Shown piece by piece: positions 47,254 to 56,154 of a stretch of 64,000 nucleotides of DNA; position 1 is the first letter of the stretch, and each line of letters starts with the position of its first letter. The notes beneath the pieces were generated by a model, which was not told the origin of the DNA, searched no databases, and saw only the letters and a program-made list of their open reading frames with translations. Made by a program: the position numbers and the translations under genes. The stretch spans positions 1 through 64,000 of the forward strand of contig JADHUC010000003.1 in assembly GCA_016784735.1 (NCBI GenBank), in the 5' to 3' direction. This DNA comes from Pirellulaceae bacterium. GTDB taxonomy: Bacteria > Planctomycetota > Planctomycetia > Pirellulales > Pirellulaceae.

Positions 47254-48528
47254 CTACGGTGCCTGCAGATCCTTGAAGAACCTCGGGAAAGACTGCGACT
47301 GGCATGCGGTGCAAAGGTCTGCACACTCCTCGCCGGATATCGGAAGCTCTCTTCCCCTGATCTTCTCGCCGACGGCCCTTGCGATGCAGTTTTGCCTGGG
47401 GTTGCCGGCCACTTGCATCATCCGGCCGTAAACTTCCTTGAGGTCCTCGGTCACAACGTTTCCGAAAGACAGAGGGACAAAGTCACAGGGCCAGAGTTCG
47501 CCCGTCGAGCTGATGTAGCTGTGCAGATTGCCGGCGCCGCATCCAAATTTGCACTGCCCCTCGGTGTACGGGAAGGAACTCACCTTTGGAATGCCGTTGT
47601 TGGTCTGGTTGGCTGCGATCTGAATTCTGTAAAGACGAGTTCTATCTTCCGGAGTCAGAAAGATCTGTTCCGCGTCTTTGGGATCGGTCAATTCGCCGCG
47701 CGGAATGGGCTGGTGGATCCTGACCTCGTGCGCTCCGTGTTCTTTCGCTAGTTCGAAGATCCGGTGCAGGTTGTCCTTATTCAGGTTCTTCCTATACACC
47801 ACGGAAGAAACAAGCGTGTACAGTCCCGCCTCGGACGCGTTTCGAACGGCTTCAGTGGCGTAGGAGAAGGCGTTTGGGTTGCCTCGGAGTCGATTCTGTT
47901 CTTCCGGAATCGGGGAATCAATGCTCACCGCCAGCATGAACAGGCCGGCTTCTTTCAACGCCCGCGCTCGCTCCAGGGAAAGGCACGCACCGTTGGTAAA
48001 GAGGAGAGTACTGCTGCGGTCGTCCACTGCGCTGATGATCTCTTCCATGTCATCACGCACCAGCGGTTCGCCTCCCGAAAACACAATGCAAGCAACGCCA
48101 AAGTCCTGCAGGTCATGGATGACCTGGATCCACTCGTCTTTGGTCAACTCGGCGCGCCCTGGTGAATACGTCGCCCCGCAATGCTCGCATCGGAACGGAC
48201 ATCGCGACGTGATACACACGTGCACTGAGAGAGGGGCCGATCGACGAGCGTGGGCCAAGTCGGTATAGAGACTGTCCTTGTCAACACCTCCCTTGATGAA
48301 GGTCATGAAAGCTCTTGAAGGCACCGGCGGCACGAAGGAGCTGATAACCCAGCGATCCCCGAATCGCACGATCTTCTCCCCCCTCGCCGTACCCTCTAGA
48401 ATCCGAGTCAGCTTCCTCGCATCGTAGTTCGGGTCAGTTCGAAGCAGTTCATCAAGCTCGAATATGAACTCTCGATACCGCCTGTCCTGGAACATCTCTT
48501 TCAAGATGGGGAGATTCCGAGTCAGCAT
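47254..48528 (-). CDS. Radical SAM/SPASM domain protein
   Basis: This 424-aa radical SAM enzyme has the [4Fe-4S] motif CPFRCEHC (CxxxCxxC, about residues 110-117) and the SAM-binding FSGGEPLVRDD. A C-terminal SPASM-type cysteine set follows: CKFGCGAGNLHSYISSTGEL, WPCDFVPLSFGN, and CADLCTACQS. SPASM enzymes often modify peptides or act in cofactor synthesis. It converges on the aldehyde dehydrogenase gene (stops 10 bp apart). No precursor-peptide-like frame was seen next to it. Start ATG 48528 has only a weak ribosome site. Confidence 0.88.
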   Translation of the reverse strand: MLTRNLPILKEMFQDRRYREFIFELDELLRTDPNYDARKLTRILEGTARGEKIVRFGDRWVISSFVPPVPSRAFMTFIKGGVDKDSLYTDLAHARRSAPLSVHVCITSRCPFRCEHCGATYSPGRAELTKDEWIQVIHDLQDFGVACIVFSGGEPLVRDDMEEIISAVDDRSSTLLFTNGACLSLERARALKEAGLFMLAVSIDSPIPEEQNRLRGNPNAFSYATEAVRNASEAGLYTLVSSVVYRKNLNKDNLHRIFELAKEHGAHEVRIHQPIPRGELTDPKDAEQIFLTPEDRTRLYRIQIAANQTNNGIPKVSSFPYTEGQCKFGCGAGNLHSYISSTGELWPCDFVPLSFGNVVTEDLKEVYGRMMQVAGNPRQNCIARAVGEKIRGRELPISGEECADLCTACQSQSFPRFFKDLQAP

Positions 48529-48570
48529 ACCGTCATCCCAATTTAGGTGGGGAGATTACAGGTGTTCGCG

Positions 48571-48722
48571 AGTGCGATGGCCTTGATCGTAGCGTCGTCA
48601 AGGTGGGGCACGTTTCCAACGTGCCAATGTGCGCAAGTTGGTGAGGGACGGCACGTTAGAAACGTGCCCCACGTGCTACCACCGCCAGCATTTCGCAAGG
48701 TTATGATCAAGGCCAGTGCGAT
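48571..48722. mobile_element. MITE-like element with 8-bp target duplication (family C, copy 2)
   Basis: The element occupies 48579-48714 (136 bp). Its ends are perfect 10-bp inverted repeats, GGCCTTGATC (48579-48588) and GATCAAGGCC (48705-48714). The direct repeat AGTGCGAT flanks it at 48571-48578 and 48715-48722. The middle holds the 70-bp palindromic core (48603-48672) shared with 18034-18103. No open frame fits inside, so it must be moved by a transposase encoded elsewhere. It lies in a 420-bp gene-free stretch (48529-48948); I see nothing in the remainder. Confidence 0.85.
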
Positions 48723-48948
48723 CGGAATAGATTTACGCCAGTTTATCTATTCTGTCTATCTTAGCACGCGAATACCGCAAATCAACGAATCGGCTTAGGA
48801 ACAGGCCCTTAAGAGGGGATTCTCGTGCCGTCTGTCGGCCGTTCGTTGATGATGAGATGCCAACTTCGTCGGCGGAAGTCGTCGACCAAGTCGAATTTGG
48901 GGAAGACTTTTGTACCAGAGTGGGAGTGCACCACAATCATTCGCTGGC

Positions 48949-51024
48949 CTACTCCTCCGTCACGACGTAGATGGGATCTCTGGTGATACTAAGGGCCAGC
49001 TTGCCATTCGCTGGCTGCAGGCTGGAGATCCCTCCCATTAGGTTGACTACTTCTATGGATGTGACTGGCGAAAGGGTGAGGCGGCTTTCTCCCTCGGTGT
49101 CCCAGAGCACCCGGATCGTCCTTCCGCGTTTCTCGAAACGGAAGCCTCGCTGTGTTCTGGAAAGACCATCGACCGATCCCAGATGCTTCGCCCTCTCCAA
49201 GACCCTGGTCATCGTCGCATAGGCTGCATATGCCGGGCGCGGGGTATGATCGTGCCGTAGGATGGCATGACCGGGATCGCCAGCACCGCTGTAGTCCCAC
49301 AGCATGTGCCAAGTCAGCAGGCGAACCCCTTCGGACCAGGCGTACATGTACGCGCGCACCATGAACTGTGCCTGCTCGCGCTCGGTCACGCCGGGAGTGC
49401 TGTATCCCATCTCGGTGATGTAGACGTCCCGGTCGCCGATGCCGTACTTCGCCATCACGGCTTTCAGCTTCCGCAGATTCGCGGCAAAGTCGATGTCCGG
49501 GTTACCGCTGTAGGCGTGGATAACGACGTCGTCGATCCACTTTGCCCCGCCCAGCCGGAAATACTCTTCGATATAGTCCCAGACAAAGCTGTAAGGACAT
49601 GGTCCGAGTACGACTGCATCAGGCTGCACTTTCTTGATGGCCTTGTACGTCACTTCGTGCAGTTTAACGACGCTTTCCATCGGACCCATCCAGTAGGCAT
49701 AGGGCACGGGCTCGTTCCAGACCTCGTAATGGGTGAAACCGCCGGCCTTCGCGCCGGTGATGACCCATTGAAGAAATTTGTCGTAGTCGTCCCAATTCTT
49801 CGGACTCCATTTCTGCCAGTCGGCGCGGTCGGGTTTGCTGGATAGCCATTTGGGCATCATGGAGAAATAGAACGTGTAACTCAGACGCGGGTCGGCCTTT
49901 GGCCCATACTCGCCGGGCGGATTGTCGCGGAACTGGTACTTGCCATCGACCAGCTTCACGTCCCCGCCGCGGCAGTAGGTCCGCGTCCACTTCGCACCGA
50001 TGCCCCACGGACCACCGCCGACCCAAATGCCGAAGATGGAGTTCGGATTCGCTTTCTTGTCTTCCTCTTGCTGCGGCGCGATGCAGGCGAACGCCCGTTC
50101 CGCCCGGTAAAGCAATTCGCCGTCCATATGCAATGTGCCGCGCACGTCGATGTAGTTGGGACCGTCGTTCGCGAAATTGATGTAGCGATTGGGCAGTTTG
50201 TCGACACCTTCCTCGCCGCGGAACGTGAGCGTCTTCCTCAGCTTCGTTTCGCCCCAGTAATCGACGCCGTGCAACTCGACGGTCGTTTCCTTCCCCGCAG
50301 CCAGTCGGCTCACTTGTACGACCAGGGTATAGTCCTTGCCCGGCGGCCTCAGAAAGCCGTCCTTCGTGCAGGAAAGGCCGAGCACCGGTCCAGCGTATGG
50401 CGGCGGTTCGTTGTACAGTCCAAGCCCATCCAGAGAAAAGACTACTCGCTCTTCTGCTGCTGCGCGGATTTCAACGCGAAGCTGCGTTATTTTGCTCAGA
50501 TCGAGCTTCTTGTCTTTGTCCTCCGGTCCCTCCCAACTCCATTGCCACGCATCATGTCGCAGTTTGATCGCCTGCCACTTCCCGGCCATTCGCGGTTTTG
50601 GGCGGACATGTAACCAATAATTGGCGCCGCCTTCCTCGATCACGTTGACCGTGAAGCCGGGTGACTTTGCCGTTTGCGACTGATACCACATCATCAGTCC
50701 GTCATGAGCCGACCAGTCCGCCGGCGGATCGAACCGCCAGACCATGTTGAGCGAATGGCGGCCCTTCTTGTCGGCCGAGGGCTCCAACTCGACAAGCAGG
50801 CTGCGCGTACCCTCTTTCGCATATCCAGTCCGCGCCGTCAGCTTGGACGTTGCTTTGCCACGAGTCCACGTCCCGTAAAGCGGCGTCTCCGATTCAAACG
50901 AGTCAAGGATCCTGTCCGCCTGTCGCTCCGGGCGAACCGGCCCCGCAGCACCGAAAACTTCCGCGAACAACCCACTAACCGCGAGCAGGGCAAACGCCAA
51001 CCGCAGTGACCATTCCATACTCAT
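48949..51024 (-). CDS. Secreted clan GH-A (GH39-like) glycoside hydrolase with carbohydrate-binding-like N-terminus
   Basis: This 691-aa exported protein has a signal peptide (MSMEWSLRLAFALLAVSGLF). A beta-sandwich domain follows (about residues 35-190, ADRILDSFESETPLYGTWTR), then a linker domain and a TIM barrel. The acid/base Glu is in HYEVWNEPVPYAYW and the likely nucleophile Glu in DVYITEMGYSTPG, the clan GH-A pattern. ATG 51024 follows GGAGGGA. It is third in a minus-strand operon, 110 bp after the beta-helix gene. Confidence 0.85.
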   Translation of the reverse strand: MSMEWSLRLAFALLAVSGLFAEVFGAAGPVRPERQADRILDSFESETPLYGTWTRGKATSKLTARTGYAKEGTRSLLVELEPSADKKGRHSLNMVWRFDPPADWSAHDGLMMWYQSQTAKSPGFTVNVIEEGGANYWLHVRPKPRMAGKWQAIKLRHDAWQWSWEGPEDKDKKLDLSKITQLRVEIRAAAEERVVFSLDGLGLYNEPPPYAGPVLGLSCTKDGFLRPPGKDYTLVVQVSRLAAGKETTVELHGVDYWGETKLRKTLTFRGEEGVDKLPNRYINFANDGPNYIDVRGTLHMDGELLYRAERAFACIAPQQEEDKKANPNSIFGIWVGGGPWGIGAKWTRTYCRGGDVKLVDGKYQFRDNPPGEYGPKADPRLSYTFYFSMMPKWLSSKPDRADWQKWSPKNWDDYDKFLQWVITGAKAGGFTHYEVWNEPVPYAYWMGPMESVVKLHEVTYKAIKKVQPDAVVLGPCPYSFVWDYIEEYFRLGGAKWIDDVVIHAYSGNPDIDFAANLRKLKAVMAKYGIGDRDVYITEMGYSTPGVTEREQAQFMVRAYMYAWSEGVRLLTWHMLWDYSGAGDPGHAILRHDHTPRPAYAAYATMTRVLERAKHLGSVDGLSRTQRGFRFEKRGRTIRVLWDTEGESRLTLSPVTSIEVVNLMGGISSLQPANGKLALSITRDPIYVVTEE

Positions 51025-51134
51025 GTCTCCCTCCGCGGCGAAGCCGCAACCCAGTAGGTCCCGGCTGCCGGACGGGACCTGAGCCGCCAACCTCACCGGC
51101 AAACTCCCAGACCAATCACTTCCTCATGCAAACT

Positions 51135-53189
51135 CTATGCGCCCGGCTCTGCGGCGGTAGCGCTCACACGTCCGTCGACCCCCACCCGCAGCACCTCACA
51201 TCCAAGCGGGAACGCACCGATGTCCGGGTTACCAGCGTCCTGTTCGCAATCCGGGTCAGGATAGCCTCCAGGCAACGCCACTCCGGCGTCAACAGCCGCG
51301 CTGCCTTCCTGCAGACGCAGATCTTCCCCAGAGCGGCCGGAATCGCCGAACCGCTCGAATCGCGGGGCAGCAAACACGTCATGGGCTGTCCAGCCGGGCG
51401 GGTACTTCTGCTTGCTTGCCTCGAACCACTTCCCTTTGCGGCGAGCTTCGGCGAGCGGGTCGCTCTCATGTTTCGGAGGTCTCTGCATGCTCCAGTGCAG
51501 GTTGCCGTCAACGAGCAGATCGTTCTCGGCCGATTCCGGGAAGAGGCCGGGTTCCTCGGTGACCTGAGAAAAGACATTGTTCAGCACGACCCTTCGCGTG
51601 CCTCGAAGATGCCCACCAAGCCCCCGTGCATAGTAACCGCGGTAAGCGCGACCCGATGCCAGAACTGTGTTGTGATACGCGTGGATTACCGGCCAGATCG
51701 GGCTGCCGTGGTCCGATGCCAGACGCGACGGCGCGTACACATCGGTGTCTTCCGGGCTCTTGGGATGGCTGCGGTTGATTGGCTGCCGTAGGTCGATCAC
51801 ATTCCGGTAGATGTACGTGCCGCTGCCGGGTTCGTGCGAGACGATCTCGCCGGGCACCCGCGCTCCATGCAGCGTGAACATTTGCAGAGCCCGCGACAGC
51901 AAGTTGTGGTGGATCAGCAATCGACCGGAGCGCCTCTTCGGGCCCACCTCGATTCCATCGTCGTTGAAGTTATCCACATAGTTGTGATGGAAGTCCAGAT
52001 CCTGAATGCCATGCACGTACGGTCCGTCGTGACAGTCTGTGAACTCGCAGAAACTGATCTCCACGTTTTCGTTACGGGGTTCGTCGTCTTCGGCGTAGAA
52101 CAAGTACGCCGAGGCCCCTCGATACTTCTCGCTGGTCCGGAATGACCACGGGGCCGAGAGACCGCGGAATGCCGTATGGGTGATCCGAACATCGCCGCTG
52201 CTTGAAAGCTTCAGTGCCGGCACGCCGCCGTAAAGCGTGAGATGATCCAACGCGATGTCCTTGGACTTGTCGATCCGCATTGTCGCGTTGCGGGTGCCAC
52301 GCAGAACCAGATCCTCGAACCGCACGTGCTCTGCGCCACGGACGTCCAACACCACGTCCGGGCCGCCGATCACCAGTCGCAGATTGCGAGGATCCTTTTC
52401 GCCTCGGTAGTTCCTCTCGCCCAACGCCTGAAAGTCCGTGTGTGCCAGACGGATGTGAATTCGCTTGGTCCCGTACGTTTCGTCGCCGATCTCGAAGGCG
52501 TCGTACCACACGCCCGGGCCACAGTAGATCCCCTGCGCCCGTGTCATGTTGTTGTCGAGGCGGCTCCAGTACTTGTTGTCCGTCCGCAGGTCGATCAGTT
52601 CGTGATACCCGTGGAGCGGCACCATGGAGTCGCCAAAGTTGCCCATCACGTATACCTGTCGACGAGGCCTCGCCTCCTGCCCCAGATCGGGATAGGCTTT
52701 GACCGATCGATACTCGCCTTTCGCTCCACCCGGTACCGGCTCCCAAGCTTCCTCCGGCGATTCGTAGAACTCGGGGTAACCCCCATCCAGGATTGCCAAC
52801 TCGCCGGGATACGAGCCGACCGTGATCGGCGCTCCCGGCTTGCCCTTGAGTTCGCAGGTCACTCGTTCATAGTAAGTTCCGCCGCGCAGATAAAGCACGT
52901 CGCCTGCGTCCAACTGTCCCAGGGCGTGCTGAAGTGTCCGCCACGGCTCCGCTTCCGTACCCGGATTCGCGTCGTCGCCCTTGACGGGGTCTACAAAGTG
53001 TTTGAGGCTCTCTGCCAGGGGCTTGTCGCGCGGCACTGGCAACGGACGCTGCGAGGCAACCCCCTTGTCCGACGCCAAGATCGGCGAGGTCGCCAGCATC
53101 ATCATCGCAACCAGCCACAGGACTCTTCCTGCGACCCGCGTCTGGACCGCGCCGGCGCCCGTTCCGCGGAGATGGCTCAGGTCTATCAT
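51135..53189 (-). CDS. Secreted right-handed parallel beta-helix protein
   Basis: This 684-aa protein has a signal-anchor-like N-terminus (VLWLVAMMMLATSPILAS). The pattern HFVDPVKGDDANPGTEAEPW then RTLQHALGQLDAGDVLYLRG is typical of the N-terminal cap of beta-helix polysaccharide lyases and hydrolases. Repeated coils follow (HVRFEDLVLRGTRNATMRID, VEISFCEFTDCHDGPYVHGI). ATG 53189 follows AAGGAG. It begins 11 bp after the upstream toroid gene, so they are co-translated. Lyase or hydrolase activity cannot be separated by eye. Confidence 0.85.
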   Translation of the reverse strand: MIDLSHLRGTGAGAVQTRVAGRVLWLVAMMMLATSPILASDKGVASQRPLPVPRDKPLAESLKHFVDPVKGDDANPGTEAEPWRTLQHALGQLDAGDVLYLRGGTYYERVTCELKGKPGAPITVGSYPGELAILDGGYPEFYESPEEAWEPVPGGAKGEYRSVKAYPDLGQEARPRRQVYVMGNFGDSMVPLHGYHELIDLRTDNKYWSRLDNNMTRAQGIYCGPGVWYDAFEIGDETYGTKRIHIRLAHTDFQALGERNYRGEKDPRNLRLVIGGPDVVLDVRGAEHVRFEDLVLRGTRNATMRIDKSKDIALDHLTLYGGVPALKLSSSGDVRITHTAFRGLSAPWSFRTSEKYRGASAYLFYAEDDEPRNENVEISFCEFTDCHDGPYVHGIQDLDFHHNYVDNFNDDGIEVGPKRRSGRLLIHHNLLSRALQMFTLHGARVPGEIVSHEPGSGTYIYRNVIDLRQPINRSHPKSPEDTDVYAPSRLASDHGSPIWPVIHAYHNTVLASGRAYRGYYARGLGGHLRGTRRVVLNNVFSQVTEEPGLFPESAENDLLVDGNLHWSMQRPPKHESDPLAEARRKGKWFEASKQKYPPGWTAHDVFAAPRFERFGDSGRSGEDLRLQEGSAAVDAGVALPGGYPDPDCEQDAGNPDIGAFPLGCEVLRVGVDGRVSATAAEPGA

Positions 53190-53200
53190 TTCCGCACTCC

Positions 53201-54631
53201 TTAACGGTCTGTAAACACCAACGCGAGCTTTCGGTCCGGCTCGTTCTGCACCTGCCACAGGCGCAGCAGCGCCATCATCAGCGTGTCGCCGTTTGTGACG
53301 GCCTCGTAGTGGGCATGCACATGAGAGGCCCTGGGCAGCGGGCATCCGTCGCCGAGGAACAGCTCCACGCCCTTCTGGGCGAACCGATCGGCAGCTTCTA
53401 GATACTTGTGCTCGCCAGTCAATTCGTGAGCGTTCACCATCAGGAGGATGACGTTGCCCATCGTCCCGGGCCAGACCGGTTTACTGAGGTTGATCTTCTG
53501 GTTGCGATATTGCTCGGCGGTTCGCAGCACGACTCTTCGGTAAGCATCCACGTGGACCTGGCGGTAGCGAGTCATGCACGCGTCGGCGCTGCCGGCCATG
53601 CCGCTGCCACCATAGGCGTTTGACCACAGGTTCACGCCACCGGCCGCCAATCCTTGACCTGCGTCCGCGTGGACCTTGGCGAACACATTGTCGTTGGTTG
53701 ATGCGACCTCGCGCATCTTTGCCGCCAATTCGGGCGTCACCTTGGCCGCTGCATTGTCCAGCGAGATGGCCAGCGAGACATCATGCGATCTGCGACTACC
53801 CCGGCGTTTCGAGCCGCCAGCCAGCATGCCTCCTTCATGGATACGAGCTCGCTCCAGGCCGTCCACCACGCACTCGATGGCCTGCAAAAACACATTGTCG
53901 CGCGTCCTCTCGTAAGCCGCCGCCCAGGTTTCGATATAGAATCCGCCGTGCCGCGCATACGGGGCTTCGGTGCCCGGGCCGGGCGCGTCGATCGCGGCGT
54001 GGCGCGAGTAGTCGCCAGTCTGGTGATTCCCGATTTGGTGTTCCCAAAGCCCCAGGGCGAACCGGCGACACGGTTCAGCCGCCACTTGCCAACTGCGGTC
54101 CCACAGCACCCACGGGCGATAGAATTCGTGAGTATTGCCAGAGGGTTTGTCGATCCGTTTTTCGGTGCGGAAATCCCATCCAGCGTGCTCGCCCCAGCAC
54201 AACAGTCCGGTGGCAGGACTTTGGCAGCGCTCGAAACAGAACCTCAGCGATCGGTCCGCCTCGTCGGCGTACCGGTTCTCGCCGGTGATCTTGGTCAGCG
54301 CGTACAGGATCTGGTAGAGGTTTTCGCAGTGTTGTGGATTGCCACCGGCGATCATGCGGTCGTGAGGTCGAATGCCCCAGTCGTCGCGATCAATAGTCAC
54401 CGCTTTCTGAAGGATTTCACCTTCGAGCATGCGCATCGTCTTGCGGTCCAGTGCCTCGGCAAACAACGGCGACTGCTGGTCGCCGTAAACGTCCCGTCCG
54501 TGCGCAATCATCGCATCGGCATAGCCCCGGACAACCTGCAGGTAGTCGCGCTCAGCCCGGCGTTCATCCGCCGCCGAGACGGTAGTTGCCGCTGCGGCGA
54601 CAATTCCAAGCAGAAGGACACCTAGCTTCAT
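53201..54631 (-). CDS. Secreted alpha/alpha-toroid protein, glycosidase or lyase-like
   Basis: This 476-aa protein has a Sec signal (MKLGVLLLGIVAAAATTVSA). The mature part is helical with repeated hairpins, such as ENLYQILYALTKITGENRYA and GNVILLMVNAHELTGEHKYL, the pattern of six-hairpin glycosidases and alpha/alpha-toroid polysaccharide lyases. Catalytic residues are not identified. ATG 54631 follows GGAGAA. It is the first gene of the three-gene operon ending at 48949. Confidence 0.75.
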   Translation of the reverse strand: MKLGVLLLGIVAAAATTVSAADERRAERDYLQVVRGYADAMIAHGRDVYGDQQSPLFAEALDRKTMRMLEGEILQKAVTIDRDDWGIRPHDRMIAGGNPQHCENLYQILYALTKITGENRYADEADRSLRFCFERCQSPATGLLCWGEHAGWDFRTEKRIDKPSGNTHEFYRPWVLWDRSWQVAAEPCRRFALGLWEHQIGNHQTGDYSRHAAIDAPGPGTEAPYARHGGFYIETWAAAYERTRDNVFLQAIECVVDGLERARIHEGGMLAGGSKRRGSRRSHDVSLAISLDNAAAKVTPELAAKMREVASTNDNVFAKVHADAGQGLAAGGVNLWSNAYGGSGMAGSADACMTRYRQVHVDAYRRVVLRTAEQYRNQKINLSKPVWPGTMGNVILLMVNAHELTGEHKYLEAADRFAQKGVELFLGDGCPLPRASHVHAHYEAVTNGDTLMMALLRLWQVQNEPDRKLALVFTDR

Positions 54632-54917
54632 TTCTCCAAAGCGAACACGTCTCGTCGCCGGCAATTGCCAGACACTCCTCATCCAACCGCTGTGATCGTT
54701 CATAACGCCAACTCCCAACTGAGACAGGTTGGTTCACGCGTCTCGCGCTTCTCTGGATGTAACGTCTACCCTAACGCCTTAGAATAATGACTCCCGGATG
54801 CGTCCGCCATTACCTGGATCCAATGGGAATGTGTTATTCTGCGATAGCTGAGTGAACCGTGGTGCGAGCGTGGGTACGCGTCGTTGAACGTGTTTCAAGT
54901 CGCGGAGGAGAAACGTG

Positions 54918-56111
54918 ATGCTGAAACTAGCCCGTCATTGCTGCGCGGCAGTTCCAATCACATTTTGTTGTCTGGTTTCTTCGCTCGCCGTGGCGCAGGA
55001 ACCGCCTACCATCAAGGTTCGTCATGTGCGCAAGCTGGAAAGCCCACTTCCCGGCGCTGGTGGCAACAGTCATTTGTTGCCGGGCATGCCGCTGGACGGA
55101 CCGTGCTTTGCCATGACGTCGGCCAGGTCGTATGCCGACTGCACGGCCGGCTTCTACAATGCCAAACTGGAATTGGTGGCGTCGTGGCGAGAGTCTATTG
55201 CCGATGGCGACAAAGTCATGTGCGTGACTGCGGGTGATTTGGACGGAGATGGCCAGAGTGAGATTGTCCTGAGCACCCGTCAGCAGGCGCCAGGCGCCTA
55301 CGCGTTGCGTTGGAACGTAAAAGAGCGAAAGTTGGAAACGATCTGGTCGTTCCTCGACGTGCGCAAGGGGCCGTTCTACCGTGGTATCGAAGTGGGTGAT
55401 TTCACCAGCCACAAAGGACGCGAAGTCTGCATCGGCGGAGACGGCAGCGAGCTCTATCTCATCGACCGAGACGGCAAACACATTGCCACGGCAAAGATCC
55501 CTAGCCCGACCATTCAGCGGATCGACGTCTGTGACCACGACGACGATGGCTACGACGAGATGATTGTGTCCACGGGGCGCTCGCCCGGCATGGTGTTCTA
55601 TCTGAAATGGCATCCGCAGACGTACGAACTTCAGACAATCTGGCGAGCCGACGTGACTCCGGGCGGTCGTGGCGGCAACAACTGCTACGAAGCTCTGTAC
55701 CATCCCAACGGTCACCCCGACGGCGGTCCGGCCATCGCCGTGAACACCGAGCAGGAAGCGCCCAGAGAAATGTCCACCGGCGCAATCCTCATGCTGGACA
55801 TGAACGGCAGGGAACTGTGGCGGTACGACTACAACGAGGACGAAGGCCGCGGCGGAGCCTGCGACTTTGCCGACGTTACAGGCGACGATAGGCCAGAGAT
55901 CATCTCACGCTATGCCCGCCTATTGAAAAAGCCTGTCGAAGTTGGCATCCTGATCCTGGATAATCGAGGGTGCCGTCTGGCGCGCGTCCCCAACGTCACG
56001 GCTGGCTCCGCCGGTCCGTACGTCTTTCGTCCGAACGGCCCCGGCACCAAACCCGTTTATCTCCTGGCGACGTCAAACGTCTACGAAATCCTTGTTGATG
56101 ACGGTCAGTGA
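54918..56111 (+). CDS. Secreted FG-GAP/VCBS repeat protein
   Basis: This 397-aa protein has a signal peptide (MLKLARHCCAAVPITFCCLV). Calcium-binding beta-propeller motifs follow: GDLDGDGQSEIVLS, DVCDHDDDGYDEMIVS and DFADVTGDDRPEIISR, the last a less perfect copy. These match FG-GAP/VCBS repeats, which bind carbohydrate or other proteins. The start is ATG 54918 or GTG 54915, both after GGAGGAGA. Its stop slightly overlaps the region upstream of the Tat sialidase-like gene. Confidence 0.8.
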   Translation: MLKLARHCCAAVPITFCCLVSSLAVAQEPPTIKVRHVRKLESPLPGAGGNSHLLPGMPLDGPCFAMTSARSYADCTAGFYNAKLELVASWRESIADGDKVMCVTAGDLDGDGQSEIVLSTRQQAPGAYALRWNVKERKLETIWSFLDVRKGPFYRGIEVGDFTSHKGREVCIGGDGSELYLIDRDGKHIATAKIPSPTIQRIDVCDHDDDGYDEMIVSTGRSPGMVFYLKWHPQTYELQTIWRADVTPGGRGGNNCYEALYHPNGHPDGGPAIAVNTEQEAPREMSTGAILMLDMNGRELWRYDYNEDEGRGGACDFADVTGDDRPEIISRYARLLKKPVEVGILILDNRGCRLARVPNVTAGSAGPYVFRPNGPGTKPVYLLATSNVYEILVDDGQ

Positions 56112-56154
56112 GATGAAGCAGCAACTCGATACTCAAACGCACGCGGAGTCCACC

